Assembly: GCF_000196855.1 (NCBI RefSeq)
Contig: NC_014319.1
Location: 62,001-126,000 of the forward strand
DNA from: Leuconostoc gasicomitatum LMG 18811
Lineage (GTDB): Bacteria; Bacillota; Bacilli; Lactobacillales; Lactobacillaceae
Length of the DNA stretch: 64,000 nucleotides
Direction: 5' to 3'
Part shown: positions 43,901 through 54,125 of the stretch, in pieces
Numbering within the stretch: position 1 is the first letter of the stretch
Layout: each line of letters starts with the position of its first letter
The notes under the pieces: generated by a model
The model's database searches: none
The model's input: only the letters and a program-made list of their open reading frames with translations
Told to the model about the DNA's origin: nothing
Position numbers and translations under genes: made by a program

Positions 43901-44346
43901 GTGAAGCAAGTGGTTGCCAAAAGTACCATTACGAAAGCTAGTGATACGAGTCAACAATTTTTCAATCTTGCTTATAATTGGTCATCTGGATTTGATTATA
44001 AAAAACGTATCAAGAAAATCAAGCAAGCTAAATTAGTGACTAATCAGGTTTTAGCCAATGATTATTTATTTCCAGAGGTTGGTGGCACGGCTGATTATAT
44101 TGATAATAATGGTTTGAAATCTAGTAGTGTTGTGTAAGTAGCCTATTATCCGAAAACAATTAATGATGAGCAAACCAGTGGTGTCGTTGGTGTTGCAGTG
44201 AATACGAAACATGACAGTGATGTTGGAAATGGTGAAATACGTTATTACTATTTTGATATTGACTATCAAGCCACTAGTCTTGATTATGTTTGGCGGTTGG
44301 CTGTTAATCAAAGCACTGATTTTAATACTTTTAATCCTTATGAGTA
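43901..44346 (+). pseudogene. Conjugation-module-like protein with internal TAA
   Basis: From GTG 43901 (GGAG upstream) the frame stops at TAA 44135-44137. It then continues in the same frame to 44346 (VAYYPKTINDEQTSGVVGVA ... NTFNPYE), so one nonsense change splits a protein of about 148 codons. There is no signal peptide in the remaining part. Family uncertain. Confidence 0.55.
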
Positions 44347-44391
44347 ATCATTAAGGATTTTTTATTAGTCAAAATATAGAAAGGAGATCAT

Positions 44392-45546
44392 GTGAAAAAT
44401 CAAGTTAAACAAGCAGTTGTGATGAAAATTGTTTTGTATTGTGCGCCACTGCTTGTCATTTTAATACCAGTGCTTTTGATTATTGCGCTAACAATGAACA
44501 ATCCTAGTATTGTTTGTCAGACTGATACGACAACGACAAGTTCAGATAGTGGTTCCAGTAATGGATCCTTAGCCGATAAAAATTCAGATGTTGGAAAACG
44601 AGTTAGTTATATCGCTAATCGCTTTAAGCAAGCTGGTTATTTTGGGGACAATATTTCAGCAATCATTGCCATTGGTTGGCGTGAAAGTAATCTAAACCCT
44701 AAAGCGGTTAATCCTGCGGGTTCATTTAAAGGGATTTGACAATGGGGTGCTGGTGGTATCAACGGTAATCGTTATCAAAATACCGCAGATACGGTTGAAG
44801 CCCAGGTCGATTTAGCATTTAAAGAATTGGCAAGTAGTCATCATTCAACAATGCTTGGGTTGGCAGTTGCTAAAGATATTGATAGTTCAACTTTAGCCTG
44901 GGATACAGGAGTTGAGGGTGTGGGAGCAAGTGACCCACAACGTAAAGTGCCGGAAGTTAAATCATGGGCGGAAACGCTCAAAAAAACTTATGATCTTAGT
45001 TTTGAGGGATCATTAAGTAGTGGTAATAATGCAGATAGTAACAGTAATAATCAAAGTTCTTATTGTAATACTGACGATAGAATGACACCGTATTTAGTAC
45101 AGGATTTATATGAACAAATTAAGCAGGTAGAACGTTTAGTAGAACTATTAACAACGTGTGACCAGGCATTAGAAAATTTAGATCAGACGATTAGTTTAAT
45201 TGAACATAAGCATGATGATGAAGCTGCGATTAATGGTGCTATGAAAACTATTCGTAAACAGTATCAGGCTTTGTTAGAAAAAGTTGGATTAGACGGTAGT
45301 GTCATGGATCGTGTTAATCAAGCAATAGACAATATTCATGGTCAATATCGTCAATTGCATGTTCAAAATAAAGCTTTATTTTTTGTACAACTAGAAAATA
45401 TCCATGATCAGACAATCAAGTATATTAGAAATTATATTGAAATTGCCTTTATTCAGAAACGGATTGATTATGGCTTCAACCAGTTTAATACATTTTTGCG
45501 AGTAGTAGTTGATAATGCAGTATATCGTAAAAACATTAAAGTATAG
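44392..45546 (+). pseudogene. Secreted wall hydrolase of conjugation type, internal TGA and possible fusion
   Basis: Begins with a transmembrane helix (residues 15-35) and a Thr/Ser linker. A phage-tail-lysozyme/transglycosylase-like domain follows (SYIANRFKQAGYFGDNISAI; ESNLNPKAVNPAGSFKGI), then TGA 44737-44739 where Trp is expected before QWG. The frame resumes to 45546. From about 45080 the sequence is an unrelated coiled, helical protein (TPYLVQDLYEQIKQVERLVE), so a deletion probably fused two genes. It would open the wall for DNA transfer if intact. Confidence 0.65.
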
Positions 45547-45672
45547 CGATGGAATTTTAACAAAATATTGGTAACGAGGACTCTACGATTTTGCCGATGT
45601 ATCACACAAATTGAAGAAGTAAGCGTTTACAATAATTGTGATAAATGTAAGTAGTTCAACTAGGAGAAGAAT

Positions 45673-46842
45673 ATGCCGAATAAAAAACAACTTTTGTCAT
45701 ATCGAATATTCGATGAACTAGGTGATTGGTTCTATTATTTTGTGATTGTATTAATTGTGTTTAAAACATCGAACGATAATGCAATTTATCTTGGTGTATT
45801 ATCGGCGTCGTATACTGTTCCCGGACTTGTTTTTAGTAGATTATTGGCAAGAACGTTAAGAAAGCACAATATACGTTCGTCTCTGTTATCCATGGCGACG
45901 ATTCGTGTATTTGTTTTGGTTGCAATGTTTATTTTCGTTACCAATACTTTGTTTGTGATTATTCTTGTGTTTTTAGAACAGATGTTATCGCTCGGTTCAA
46001 AATTGGCTTTTCAAAATATGATTGTTGACATTGAGGAAGATGAGGATGTTTTAAAGAGTTTTAATCGAGATGTTACGATATGGTCGACAGCTGCTCGGTT
46101 ATGCGTAATTCCAATTTATTTTTTACTAACAAAGCAGTTTTCTGACGAAATATTCGTGTTATTAGATGCTATTTTTATGGTGTTTGCTTTGATATCTATT
46201 GGATTAATTTCTAATGATACAAGTTTTTCAAAATCCATTGTTAATGTTAAGTTGGAACGTTCTCAAACGGTATTTGAGAAAAATAGATTTGATGGACTAA
46301 CCATTTGGTTGATTGTACTCCTGTCTTCGATTGGTGTAGCTAACGCCTTTACTGATGCGTATGGAATATCGGCTATCAATTTTATTTCTAATAACACACA
46401 AATTCAATATGCGATTGCTGTGTTTGTCATGACAATTGCTGAACTCATATCAGGCATGACATCTAAGTTAGTAGATAACCAATTATCAGGACATAAACGA
46501 AACTACTTAATTTCCATAATGGTTTTATTAAGCGGTGTACTTATGATTGGTGCCGGATTATTTAAAACGATGATTATCTTATTGACTTCTCTCGTAATAT
46601 GCAGAATATTTTTTATTTGGATTCAATTGTATGCCTTAGCTTATTTTCAACAGAAATTTAAGAATCAAATCATGTCGGTTTTGGCAGTTCAGAATATGGC
46701 ATTAGATGGGGTAGCACTTGGTAATTCAATTATTGGCGGCTTTCTAATCAATCAACTCGGAATAATTTCTTATATGTTAATGATTGGGGTGAATTGTATT
46801 ATCTTTGGACTGGCATTCATTTTAATGAGAAAGGGAAATTAA
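45673..46842 (+). CDS. MFS transporter
   Basis: 389 residues, 12 hydrophobic helices. Loop LARTLRKHNIRSSLLSMATI lies between helices 2 and 3. Similar in style to macrolide/peptide efflux MFS proteins with a FDELGDWFYYFVIVLIVFKT start. AGGAG 7 nt before ATG. Followed closely by broken glycosyltransferase and phosphatase genes. Substrate unknown. Confidence 0.75.
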   Translation: MPNKKQLLSYRIFDELGDWFYYFVIVLIVFKTSNDNAIYLGVLSASYTVPGLVFSRLLARTLRKHNIRSSLLSMATIRVFVLVAMFIFVTNTLFVIILVFLEQMLSLGSKLAFQNMIVDIEEDEDVLKSFNRDVTIWSTAARLCVIPIYFLLTKQFSDEIFVLLDAIFMVFALISIGLISNDTSFSKSIVNVKLERSQTVFEKNRFDGLTIWLIVLLSSIGVANAFTDAYGISAINFISNNTQIQYAIAVFVMTIAELISGMTSKLVDNQLSGHKRNYLISIMVLLSGVLMIGAGLFKTMIILLTSLVICRIFFIWIQLYALAYFQQKFKNQIMSVLAVQNMALDGVALGNSIIGGFLINQLGIISYMLMIGVNCIIFGLAFILMRKGN

Positions 46843-46843
46843 T

Positions 46844-47559
46844 ATGTATTCGGTTGTTCTGGGATTAGCGACTAATAGAAGTGATAATAAAATATTAAAG
46901 TGGCTACAAGAAGTCAAACAAGAAATTGAAGAATTAGATGTTGGTCAATTCAAGATAGAAGTTGTGATATATCTTAATGGGCGAACGGCCGGGGAAGAAC
47001 GATGCCATAAATAAAATACTGTCCTATGCTCGAGGAAATAAAAAGGATATTATTCATTTTTTTGATGATGATATTGAATTTCTGAAGGGTTCTATTGTTA
47101 AAAATTTAAATACATTAATAGAATACCCAAGAGGTGAACATGTCTTGATTGGTTCTGATTTCAAAGTGAGGGAAAACGTTTTAAATGTTATACAAAAAAT
47201 ATTAAATGCACCATTTGAAATACAAAGATGCAATGATTATTAAGCCTGAGGGATCAAAAGTTTATTTTGAGTCGGTGGAGGGAGTAAGAGATTGGTTTTG
47301 GCAACAATTGAGAGTTTTTGTTGGTGTAGAAAAATCGTTTATGTTTTTTCAAAATGAATATACAAGGCTGCAAAGTTATTTTTCTTGGAGATATGCCGAA
47401 AATCCAAAATATCGTAAACATATTCGTCGTATTACGATTAAAGCACATATTAAATTACTTTTATTTAGGGTTTTTCAAAAAGCAGTATTTATTGCTGGTA
47501 AGAAAGAATTAAAAAAAAATAGAGTTGTTATGTGGAATAAATATCGGAGGGAAAAGTGA
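46844..47559 (+). pseudogene. Family 2 glycosyltransferase in three frames
   Basis: The first frame, MYSVVLGLATNRSDNK ... KIEVVIYLNG, shifts near 46978. The second gives PGKNDAINKILSYARGNKKD then IIHFFDDDIEFLKGS, carrying the GT2 DDD motif. The third, from about 47210, gives MIIKPEGSKVYFESVEGVRD to 47559. Together they form one ~235-residue nucleotide-sugar-dependent transferase, now broken by two shifts. Its end overlaps the next gene start. Confidence 0.7.
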
Positions 47560-48394
47560 ATATAATGAAGTGTTTTATAGATTTTGATGGTACATTGGCA
47601 ACAGATGATGGCTTTATAAATGATGAGAATATAAAAATAATTCAAGAAAGAGGAAACGAGTTTGTACTAGTAACAGGTAGAAATGTTTCTCAAATAACTA
47701 AAATATTTCGTGAATATAAAATTAGCATTCCCGCAATTGGCGGTAATGGAGCTTTTTTACTAAAAAAAATAGGGTAACTTTGAATCAGAAAATAGAGCCC
47801 AACTTACTGAATAAGTTATTAATGGCACTTCAATCGTATGGTTTGCCGACGATTATACATACAGTCCTTGATAATTGGCTTTTTTTTGACTTTGAGAACA
47901 ATGATGACGTTTATTCAAATGCAAGAATTCAAAAAATTGCCGACGAATATGCCACAAAAATACTCAAGACTAAGCATGCTTCAAAAGATATTTATGATTT
48001 ATATTGGACAACTTTTTTTGAAGAATGCAAAGGTAAAGTTGGCATAAAAGAGAGTGTTGAGCTTGAAAATGTTACAGGTGTAGAAGTTTTCTTTTCTGAT
48101 ATTCATGAGCAATATCGGTTGAAGAAAACTTTTTCCCGAAAAGAGGGACAGTGTACTGAGTCGTATTATACAAGTATTGAATTCAACACAAACTCATCAA
48201 AAGGTATTGCAATCAATGACTACATTGAGAAAAATAATATCAAGTTCAGTTATAGTATTGGAAATGGTTTAAACGATGAATCAATGTTTTTAGTTTCCGA
48301 CATCAGTTATAAAATGATTCATTCAAATCCGACACTGTCAGCTAAAGAAATCCCCTTTTCTCCAAAAGACCCTTTTTTAAAATATCTATTCTGA
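47556..48394 (+). pseudogene. HAD (Cof-type) phosphatase split at an A8 run
   Basis: The N-terminal part has CFIDFDGTLATDDGF (HAD motif I) and LVTGRN (motif II). At A8 (47762-47769) the frame ends. With nine A it would join the downstream part, which ends with YSIGNGLNDESMFLVSDISY (motif III, GDGxND type). Members dephosphorylate sugar phosphates. The homopolymer makes slippage or a sequencing error possible. GGAGGG before GTG 47556. Confidence 0.7.
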
Positions 48395-48404
48395 TAATAA
48401 TACT

Positions 48405-49052
48405 TTAACCAAATGGATTTACATTGGGGTATTTTTGAGACTTATTGATGAATTCTGTTCCATATTCATCAATAAGTGCATGAAATTCTTGCAGCTCTGA
48501 TAGAGTCATTTGGTTTATTATCGATGGCTCCAGGTCACGTTTTAAAGATTGGTAACTTAAGCTTTTAAATTCAACATTTTCTAGGAATGCTACTAATTTT
48601 CTGGTATAAGAATCTGGAATAAATACAGGTCTATTAAAAACATATAATAAGATATCATCGGCTGTTTCTGGACCAATTCCTGTGACGCTAAGTAAAATAT
48701 TTCTTAATTCATTGGTTGTGTGGTTTTTATTTAGATAAATAAGATTAAATTTGTGCTTACTTAAAAGAGTAAACAGTTCTTTAATGGTCTTGCTTTTGGC
48801 ATTATAAAAGCCACTGGGCTTAATTGCGTCTATTAGTTTCTTTTGTGGCGTATTTAAAATCAGCGCTGGATTAAAATCTGTAATTTCCTTAAGGTTAGTA
48901 ATTGATTTCTGAACATTCGTCCAACTTGTGTTTTGTACAAGAACCGCACCTATCATCATTTCCCAATCCGATTCAGCAGGCCACCATCCTTGGTGACCGT
49001 GTTTACTTAATAATTCTTGAAATGTTTCATAGTAATTAGCTTTAAATATCAT
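48405..49052 (-). CDS. HhH-GPD endonuclease III-like DNA glycosylase
   Basis: 215 residues from ATG 49052. HhH and catalytic region LLSVTGIGPETADDILLYVF and NRPVFIPDSYTRKL, with Asp after the helix-hairpin-helix. No Lys of bifunctional enzymes at the usual site is obvious, and no C-terminal Cys cluster (4Fe-4S). It probably removes damaged bases. It is convergent with the HAD gene. Confidence 0.8.
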   Translation of the reverse strand: MIFKANYYETFQELLSKHGHQGWWPAESDWEMMIGAVLVQNTSWTNVQKSITNLKEITDFNPALILNTPQKKLIDAIKPSGFYNAKSKTIKELFTLLSKHKFNLIYLNKNHTTNELRNILLSVTGIGPETADDILLYVFNRPVFIPDSYTRKLVAFLENVEFKSLSYQSLKRDLEPSIINQMTLSELQEFHALIDEYGTEFINKSQKYPNVNPFG

Positions 49053-49218
49053 TGACTTACCTATCAATTAACAAACTTTTTAAATTAAATTTAGTAATAA
49101 TAACTCTTTTTTCAATAGTAACATTAAAAATGATCAAAGCATAATGAAAGCGGTTATATCTATAAGCTGTGGTGTTATTCTTAGATTAATAGGTTGAATT
49201 ATTTTTTAGGGGGTTAGT

Positions 49219-49713
49219 ATGAGTATTTCAAATGTTGAAAAAGTAAAGAACATATATGATTCACTTGCTGATACGTGGGATAGCAAAAGCAAACTGATTA
49301 AACAAATTAGAGGTGGTGAATCTAACAGATCATTGGTTTTACTAAATTCATTAATAAAACCAGATATGAAAATTGCTGATATTGGTGCGGGAACAGGTCG
49401 TGCAACAAGAAACATATTGAAAAATAGTCAAGAAGTCCAAATTAGCGCGGTTGATTTATCACCGAAAATGCTTGCTATTTTGAGAAAACTAGTGGCTAAT
49501 GAGTATCCGGATGATGATAGGTTCATCACTAAAGTTGGTGATGTTGAAACAATTGTTTTGCCCGATTCTGGAAATTTTGATCTTGTCGTAATGCTTTACT
49601 TACTTCATCATGTAGAAAATGCGAAAGAGACATTATTACATGCATCAATAATGATTAAAGATAACGGACGCTCGTATACTGAAAATCCGGACTGCTTTAT
49701 TTCTAGGGCATAA
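49219..49713 (+). pseudogene. SAM-dependent methyltransferase truncated by IS3
   Basis: Encodes class I methyltransferase motifs: IADIGAGTGRATRNI (motif I), ISAVDLSPKMLAIL (motif II) and GNFDLVVMLYLLHHVENAKE (motif IV). After KDNG the coding sequence runs into IS3 left-end DNA (shared with 15232), giving a foreign tail ending at 49713. The last third is missing. Ribosome site AGGGGG. It may once have belonged to the YcaO cluster. Confidence 0.8.
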
Positions 49714-50690
49714 TCCGAGATAATCAAGTATAGGAGTTTTTTATATTATGAATGCTAAGCGATACGCAACAGAATTTAAATCATCGATTGTTGCCTTGTA
49801 TAACGAGGGACGTTCTGCTAATACTCTAGCCAATGAATACAATACCACTTGACTGTGCAAACCGTCACGGGTTGGGTCAAAAAAGCCCAAATCGTTGGGA
49901 CTGATGTTAAGGGTCAACCAGTGACTCGTGCTGAATTTAATGCGATGCAGAAAGAAGTTGCACGTCTCAAAGAAGAAAATGAAATTTTATCACGCTTAGC
50001 CTGACAAGCAATTGCGGCCGTTTTACTAGGCGAACATCGCAAGTAACACGTAAGACCCATTTTCTTATTGTCCAGTCATTGCTAAAACAGCATTTTAAAC
50101 TCATTATGTATGGTGCTTCGACTGCTCAAAATACCTAAAAGTACTTACTTCGATTAGGTTCACTATGTCGAGCCCCGCGTTTGCGATTAGCATTAGCTGA
50201 TCTGAATTTTCATCATGGGACCAACCGAGTTCGTCGTTTAATGCGAGAAGCCGGCATATACTCTGTTATGAGTCGTCAGTTTAACAAACCAACGACAACC
50301 GTTGATTATTGTCAACGTCCCAACTTAATCAGGCATTTACCAGAAGCCAATGCCTGAAGCATGGACATCACTTATTTAAAGTTGAGTAATGGTCAGTGGG
50401 TTTATTTAGCGTCGACTTTAGATTTACGAACGCATCAGATATTAGCCCATCAAATCAGTGCCACGATGGATACCAAATTAGTAGTTACAACACTGCAAAG
50501 AGCGCTGTCAACCCATAAAAAACCAAATTATTGACACACTGATATGGGCAGTCAGTTCACTAGTTTTGGCTTTGAAAATTTGTTAAATCGACACAAAATT
50601 GATCATTCGTATTCAACGCTAGGGCATCCATACGATAATGCAAAAATTGAAAGTTTCCACTCACTATTAAAGCGTGATAAGTACTGCAAT
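49676..50690 (+). mobile_element. IS3-family element, degenerate
   Basis: Left end contains TTTCTAGGGCATAATCCGAG. OrfA starts MNAKRYATEFKSSIVALYNE, is shifted near 49855 and then gives VTGWVKKAQIVGTD. OrfB is interrupted by TAA and TGA but shows MDITYLKLSNGQW (Asp), HTDMGSQFTSFGF (Asp) and NAKIESFHSLLK (Glu). The right end is cut at about 50690 by an opposite IS3 fragment. Confidence 0.85.
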
Positions 50691-51045
50691 TTAATTTTAA
50701 AATGCGTAGCACGGTCGCAATTTTTTCTCTCCTAGATAAATTTTGTTTAATAATGGACATGACAGGCTTACGTCCTAAAACGATTAATTTTTTGCCAACA
50801 AGACTGCTGTTACTTTTAAAATACGTAGTTCTTCACGCAGACGTTTATTTTCTTTTTCAAAGGCACTTAATCTGACGTTTTCGGGCGTATATTGATCTAA
50901 ATAGTTAGCTTTTTTGAGCCAGGAACGAACAGATTCAGTCCAGACCCCATATTCTGTACGAATGTCCTTAAGTGACTTACCTGAGTGGGCCATCTCAACA
51001 ATGTAATTTTTAAATTCTTGAGTGTATTTTTTTTACCATAATGAA
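50690..51045 (-). mobile_element. IS3-family orfA fragment, opposite strand
   Basis: Minus strand reads KYTQEFKNYIVEMAHSGKSL and on through ENVRLSAFEKENKRLREELR, ILKVTAVLLAKN (orfA), then the start of an orfB. An A8 run (should be A7) at about 51027-51034 shifts the frame right after the start. Collides head-on with the plus-strand IS3 remnant. Confidence 0.8.
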
Positions 51046-51138
51046 TTTCTGTTAGTGTAACAAAGAATAACTTTTGTCTACTTTTACATCATAGGACCAT
51101 TTATATTGATGAAATTTTCATTAATTGTTGAAAAATAA

Positions 51139-51167
51139 TTGACTTTTTATTAAAATAAGATTATATT
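51139..51167 (+). promoter_or_regulatory. Promoter of the YcaO cluster
   Basis: -35 TTGACT (51139-51144), 17-bp spacer, -10 TATATT (51162-51167). Leads directly to the 187-aa gene with a leader of about 45 nt. It lies just beyond the IS fragment, so expression does not depend on the IS. Confidence 0.8.
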
Positions 51168-51217
51168 AAACTCACTAAAAGTTTATTTAAAAATAATAAT
51201 TGTGAGGATTAAGAATT

Positions 51218-51781
51218 ATGGGTGGGATTAATTGTAAAATGACAACGTGTTATATTGCAGAAAACGAAATTGAAAATTTGCGTTTGGCATATGCATCAAT
51301 TGTTAAAAATGTTTTTCAAATTAATGCGTATTTTAGTTTTGCTAATGTTCATGTTGAAGAAATTATGTCATTCGAAAAAACAACACAATATACTCTCGCA
51401 TTTGCGAAGTATGAAGATGTAAAACAAAACTTACTTACAAGTTGGAACGCTTCAGTGGCACTAGATAATAATTTAGATGATTTCTTTAAAAATTTGAATG
51501 CGGTTCAATCTGATGTTGATTTGAGTAATGATGAGGTTCTTATTCTCAAGGAAATGAGTTTGACAAATACAAAAATGTCAGATTTAATCTATGATTTATA
51601 CAATGCATATGAAGTGATGCCGTACGAAAAACTTCTTATGGAAAGTCAAGTCCATGAATATTTGCGACATGGTAGTATCACAAAACTGACAGAAGACATT
51701 GTTGGATTATTATCTCAAGAGCTTGTTTTCCTTAAAAAATATAGTGTAATGACCAAAGAAGTTGAACTAATTAATAGTTAA
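51218..51781 (+). CDS. Unknown 187-aa protein, candidate RiPP precursor or YcaO partner
   Basis: N-terminus MGGINCKMTTCYIAENE holds both of the protein's cysteines (residues 6 and 11) and a Thr-Thr. The rest is an acidic helical protein (LRLAYASIVKNVFQINAYFS; LILKEMSLTNTKMSDLIYDL; LTEDIVGLLSQELVFLKKYS). Strong promoter upstream; GAGG 10 nt before ATG. A terminator (51799-51836) separates it from the YcaO gene, an arrangement often used to make precursor in excess over enzymes. A bottromycin-like N-terminal core with a C-terminal follower is possible. It may equally be a YcaO helper protein. Confidence 0.45.
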   Translation: MGGINCKMTTCYIAENEIENLRLAYASIVKNVFQINAYFSFANVHVEEIMSFEKTTQYTLAFAKYEDVKQNLLTSWNASVALDNNLDDFFKNLNAVQSDVDLSNDEVLILKEMSLTNTKMSDLIYDLYNAYEVMPYEKLLMESQVHEYLRHGSITKLTEDIVGLLSQELVFLKKYSVMTKEVELINS

Positions 51782-51798
51782 TGCTTATATTTATACAA

Positions 51799-51836
51799 AG
51801 AGAAGTCGGACTAGTTGCTTCTCTTTTATTTTTTTA
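51799..51836 (+). terminator. Internal terminator between 187-aa and YcaO genes
   Basis: AGAGAAG, a 12-nt loop, CTTCTCT, then a T-rich tract. Read-through would give a lower level of YcaO, MFS and ABC-F than of the 187-aa protein. Confidence 0.8.
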
Positions 51837-51855
51837 ATTTAAAATGAGGTGTTAA

Positions 51856-52887
51856 ATGTCAGAAATAAATTTAATGAGGGTTCCTAATTTCGGAATTGAA
51901 GGTTTTGTAACATTCAAAGAAAAAAATAATATGTCATTCAGACCTTCGGCCACTCATACAACAGATAACATTGCATACTCGAATGCTTTGTCTGAATTAT
52001 TGGAAGAAAGAGATATGACCAATTACGTTCCAATAGAAATGAGAGGAGAAGCAAATTCAGATTTTTATAGAAATTTAGAAATTATTGGAGATACAAATTG
52101 GTATAATTTAGAAAAACAATATGTTGAGCTTAAAAACGTTAGTGATCCATCGGATGTTGTTTTGTTTCCAAAAGAATTGGTATTATTTAAATCAAATTAT
52201 GATTTGCATGAAAAAAATCAACTACATTGGTCTAGTTCTGAAGGATACTCTCATGATATCAATAAAATAACAGCTTTAAATAAAGGTAAATCTGAAATTA
52301 TTGAACATCACACAAAAATGTTTTGGTGGTTTGGACGGTCTAAAATTATTGAAAAAATACGAGTGAAATCTAGTGTGTTTGATAAATTAAAAAAACAAAA
52401 AATTATAAAATCAGTTCGTGTTTTTGAAATACTGGAATCAAATCAATTTTCATATTCAACAATTATGGCGGTCTTGGAGACAACTACTTTTCCTTTTTTA
52501 TCTGTCGGATTTGGCACCAATACTGATGAAAAAAATGCGATGAACCATGCTCTTTTAGAAGCTATTCACACTTTTCGCGGTGAAAATTGGTATAATTTAT
52601 CGCAAGTAATGATACCTCATGGATTTAGTAAAGATTTTTGGAACCGAGTTGACAATAGTTTGCTGAATGTCCGAATTAATTCTGAGGAAATAAAGAGTAA
52701 CAGTTTACAACCAACGTTTTACTATCTCACAGTTGGCAACAGTCCAAAAGGATTTACAACTCGAGTTTACTCTCCTGAGTTACAGCCTCTGATTTCAAAT
52801 CAATTTGTTCCATTTTACTTTCCAGAGTTGTGTACAACCAAAAACGTTGCGTTGCGTGAAAAGTATAGGGGAACTCCTTTTATATGA
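51856..52887 (+). CDS. Stand-alone YcaO-domain cyclodehydratase/amidine-type enzyme
   Basis: 343 residues, GAGG 6 nt before ATG. The YcaO ATP site is recognisable: HWSSSEGYSHDINKITALNK with GKSEIIEHH (SxGxxxG..ExxER region), and IMAVLETTTFPFLSVGFGTN with AMNHALLEAIHTF (C-terminal Glu-bearing helix). YcaO enzymes use ATP to activate peptide amides, making azolines, thioamides or amidines in RiPPs. No ThiF-like E1 or azoline dehydrogenase is encoded nearby, as for stand-alone YcaOs of the bottromycin or thioamide type. The PxPxP tail is absent (ends GTPFI). The stop overlaps the MFS start. Confidence 0.75.
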   Translation: MSEINLMRVPNFGIEGFVTFKEKNNMSFRPSATHTTDNIAYSNALSELLEERDMTNYVPIEMRGEANSDFYRNLEIIGDTNWYNLEKQYVELKNVSDPSDVVLFPKELVLFKSNYDLHEKNQLHWSSSEGYSHDINKITALNKGKSEIIEHHTKMFWWFGRSKIIEKIRVKSSVFDKLKKQKIIKSVRVFEILESNQFSYSTIMAVLETTTFPFLSVGFGTNTDEKNAMNHALLEAIHTFRGENWYNLSQVMIPHGFSKDFWNRVDNSLLNVRINSEEIKSNSLQPTFYYLTVGNSPKGFTTRVYSPELQPLISNQFVPFYFPELCTTKNVALREKYRGTPFI

Positions 52888-54125
52888 ATAAAAATTTTAT
52901 TAAAATAATTTTAAATGACGGTGTTGTAACTGTCGCTACACAAACTTTTAATTTATTTTTAATTTGGTATTTTGCGGTAAAATTGCATCGACAAGATATG
53001 GTCGCCTTACTTGGCATGTTGCAAATTATCGAGATAGGTGGTGGACCTATTGGTGGAGCTGTTGCTGATATGGTGAACCCAGCTAAAATTTTGAAATGGG
53101 TATCTTTAATTCGTATATGTGTGACTGGCATTTTGCTTTTCTCACTGTTTCAAACGCGTATTAACGGTATAATATTGCTATTACTCATTTTTTCAACTTT
53201 AAATTCGCTAATTTCAGTTTTTTATTCATCAGCAGTAGAGGTATCAACATATAAATTTGCTAAAAATGAAAGTGAAAGAGTAAAAAACAACGCAGGATTT
53301 TCTGCTGTTTCGGGAATTTCTAGCATTCTGTCAGGATCGTTATTGGCAGTTATGATAACTTATTTAGATTTAAAATCATCAACTATATTAATTATATTTT
53401 TAATAATTTTATCTGCAATTGGAATTTTAAATATTTCAACTGCAAAAAATGTAATTCCTGATGTGATAAATGATAGTGATGTAAATTTTAAGTTTAACGA
53501 AGCAGTTAGCAGTACTTTCAAAGGACTAAGGAATATATTGCATGAGCCTATAATTCAAACGGTTATTCCATATGCATTGATAATGAATTTTTTGTATTGG
53601 ACTTTTTGGTATATTCAGCCATTATACTTAAATTACAAAATACCAAATATCAAGTATGCTTTTTCCCTTCAACAAATTGTCATTTCCGTTGCTAGTGTTA
53701 TAGCCACACTTGTTATTCAACGTAAGCATACTTTGGTCATGAATTACAAAGGTCACTATCGTTTGTTACTACTGATTCAGAGTGGAGCTTTATTTTTATT
53801 GTCATTGTTATATGCATTCATTAATAGTGAGAAAATATTGATTACTGGATTGATTTGTTTTTGGGCTTTGTACAGCTTGTTTAACAGTTTCACTGGCATT
53901 ATTCTTATCACACTACTACAAGAAAAAATTGATAACAAAATTCTAGGAACTACTCTGGGGACAATATTTACCTTACTGATGGTGACTGCACCTCTAGCAG
54001 CAATTGTTTCAAAAACAGTGCCAATCAAATCGATTAGTTTAATTATATTAACGGGACTAATGGTTGTTAGTTTGTTGTACGCTCTAACTGACAAAAGATT
54101 CTTGGAGGTTTTACATGGTGATTGA
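52884..54125 (+). CDS. MFS exporter of the YcaO cluster
   Basis: 413 residues, about 12 helices. ATG overlaps the YcaO stop (ATGA), and its end overlaps the ABC-F gene by 11 nt, so the three are translationally coupled. Segments QIIEIGGGPIGGAVADMVNP and VKNNAGFSAVSGISSILSGS resemble drug-efflux MFS proteins. It likely exports the modified product and contributes to self-resistance. Confidence 0.75.
   Translation: MNKNFIKIILNDGVVTVATQTFNLFLIWYFAVKLHRQDMVALLGMLQIIEIGGGPIGGAVADMVNPAKILKWVSLIRICVTGILLFSLFQTRINGIILLLLIFSTLNSLISVFYSSAVEVSTYKFAKNESERVKNNAGFSAVSGISSILSGSLLAVMITYLDLKSSTILIIFLIILSAIGILNISTAKNVIPDVINDSDVNFKFNEAVSSTFKGLRNILHEPIIQTVIPYALIMNFLYWTFWYIQPLYLNYKIPNIKYAFSLQQIVISVASVIATLVIQRKHTLVMNYKGHYRLLLLIQSGALFLLSLLYAFINSEKILITGLICFWALYSLFNSFTGIILITLLQEKIDNKILGTTLGTIFTLLMVTAPLAAIVSKTVPIKSISLIILTGLMVVSLLYALTDKRFLEVLHGD

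Noticed and set aside
31908-50536. TGA codons where Trp is expected (31908, 44737 and within the IS3 orfB near 50356 and 50532), suggesting UGA recoded as Trp
   Set aside because: Intact genes here end in TGA (for example those ending at 38146 and 40817, with the next features placed correctly after them), and TGG itself is used normally. Simple G-to-A decay explains the cases.
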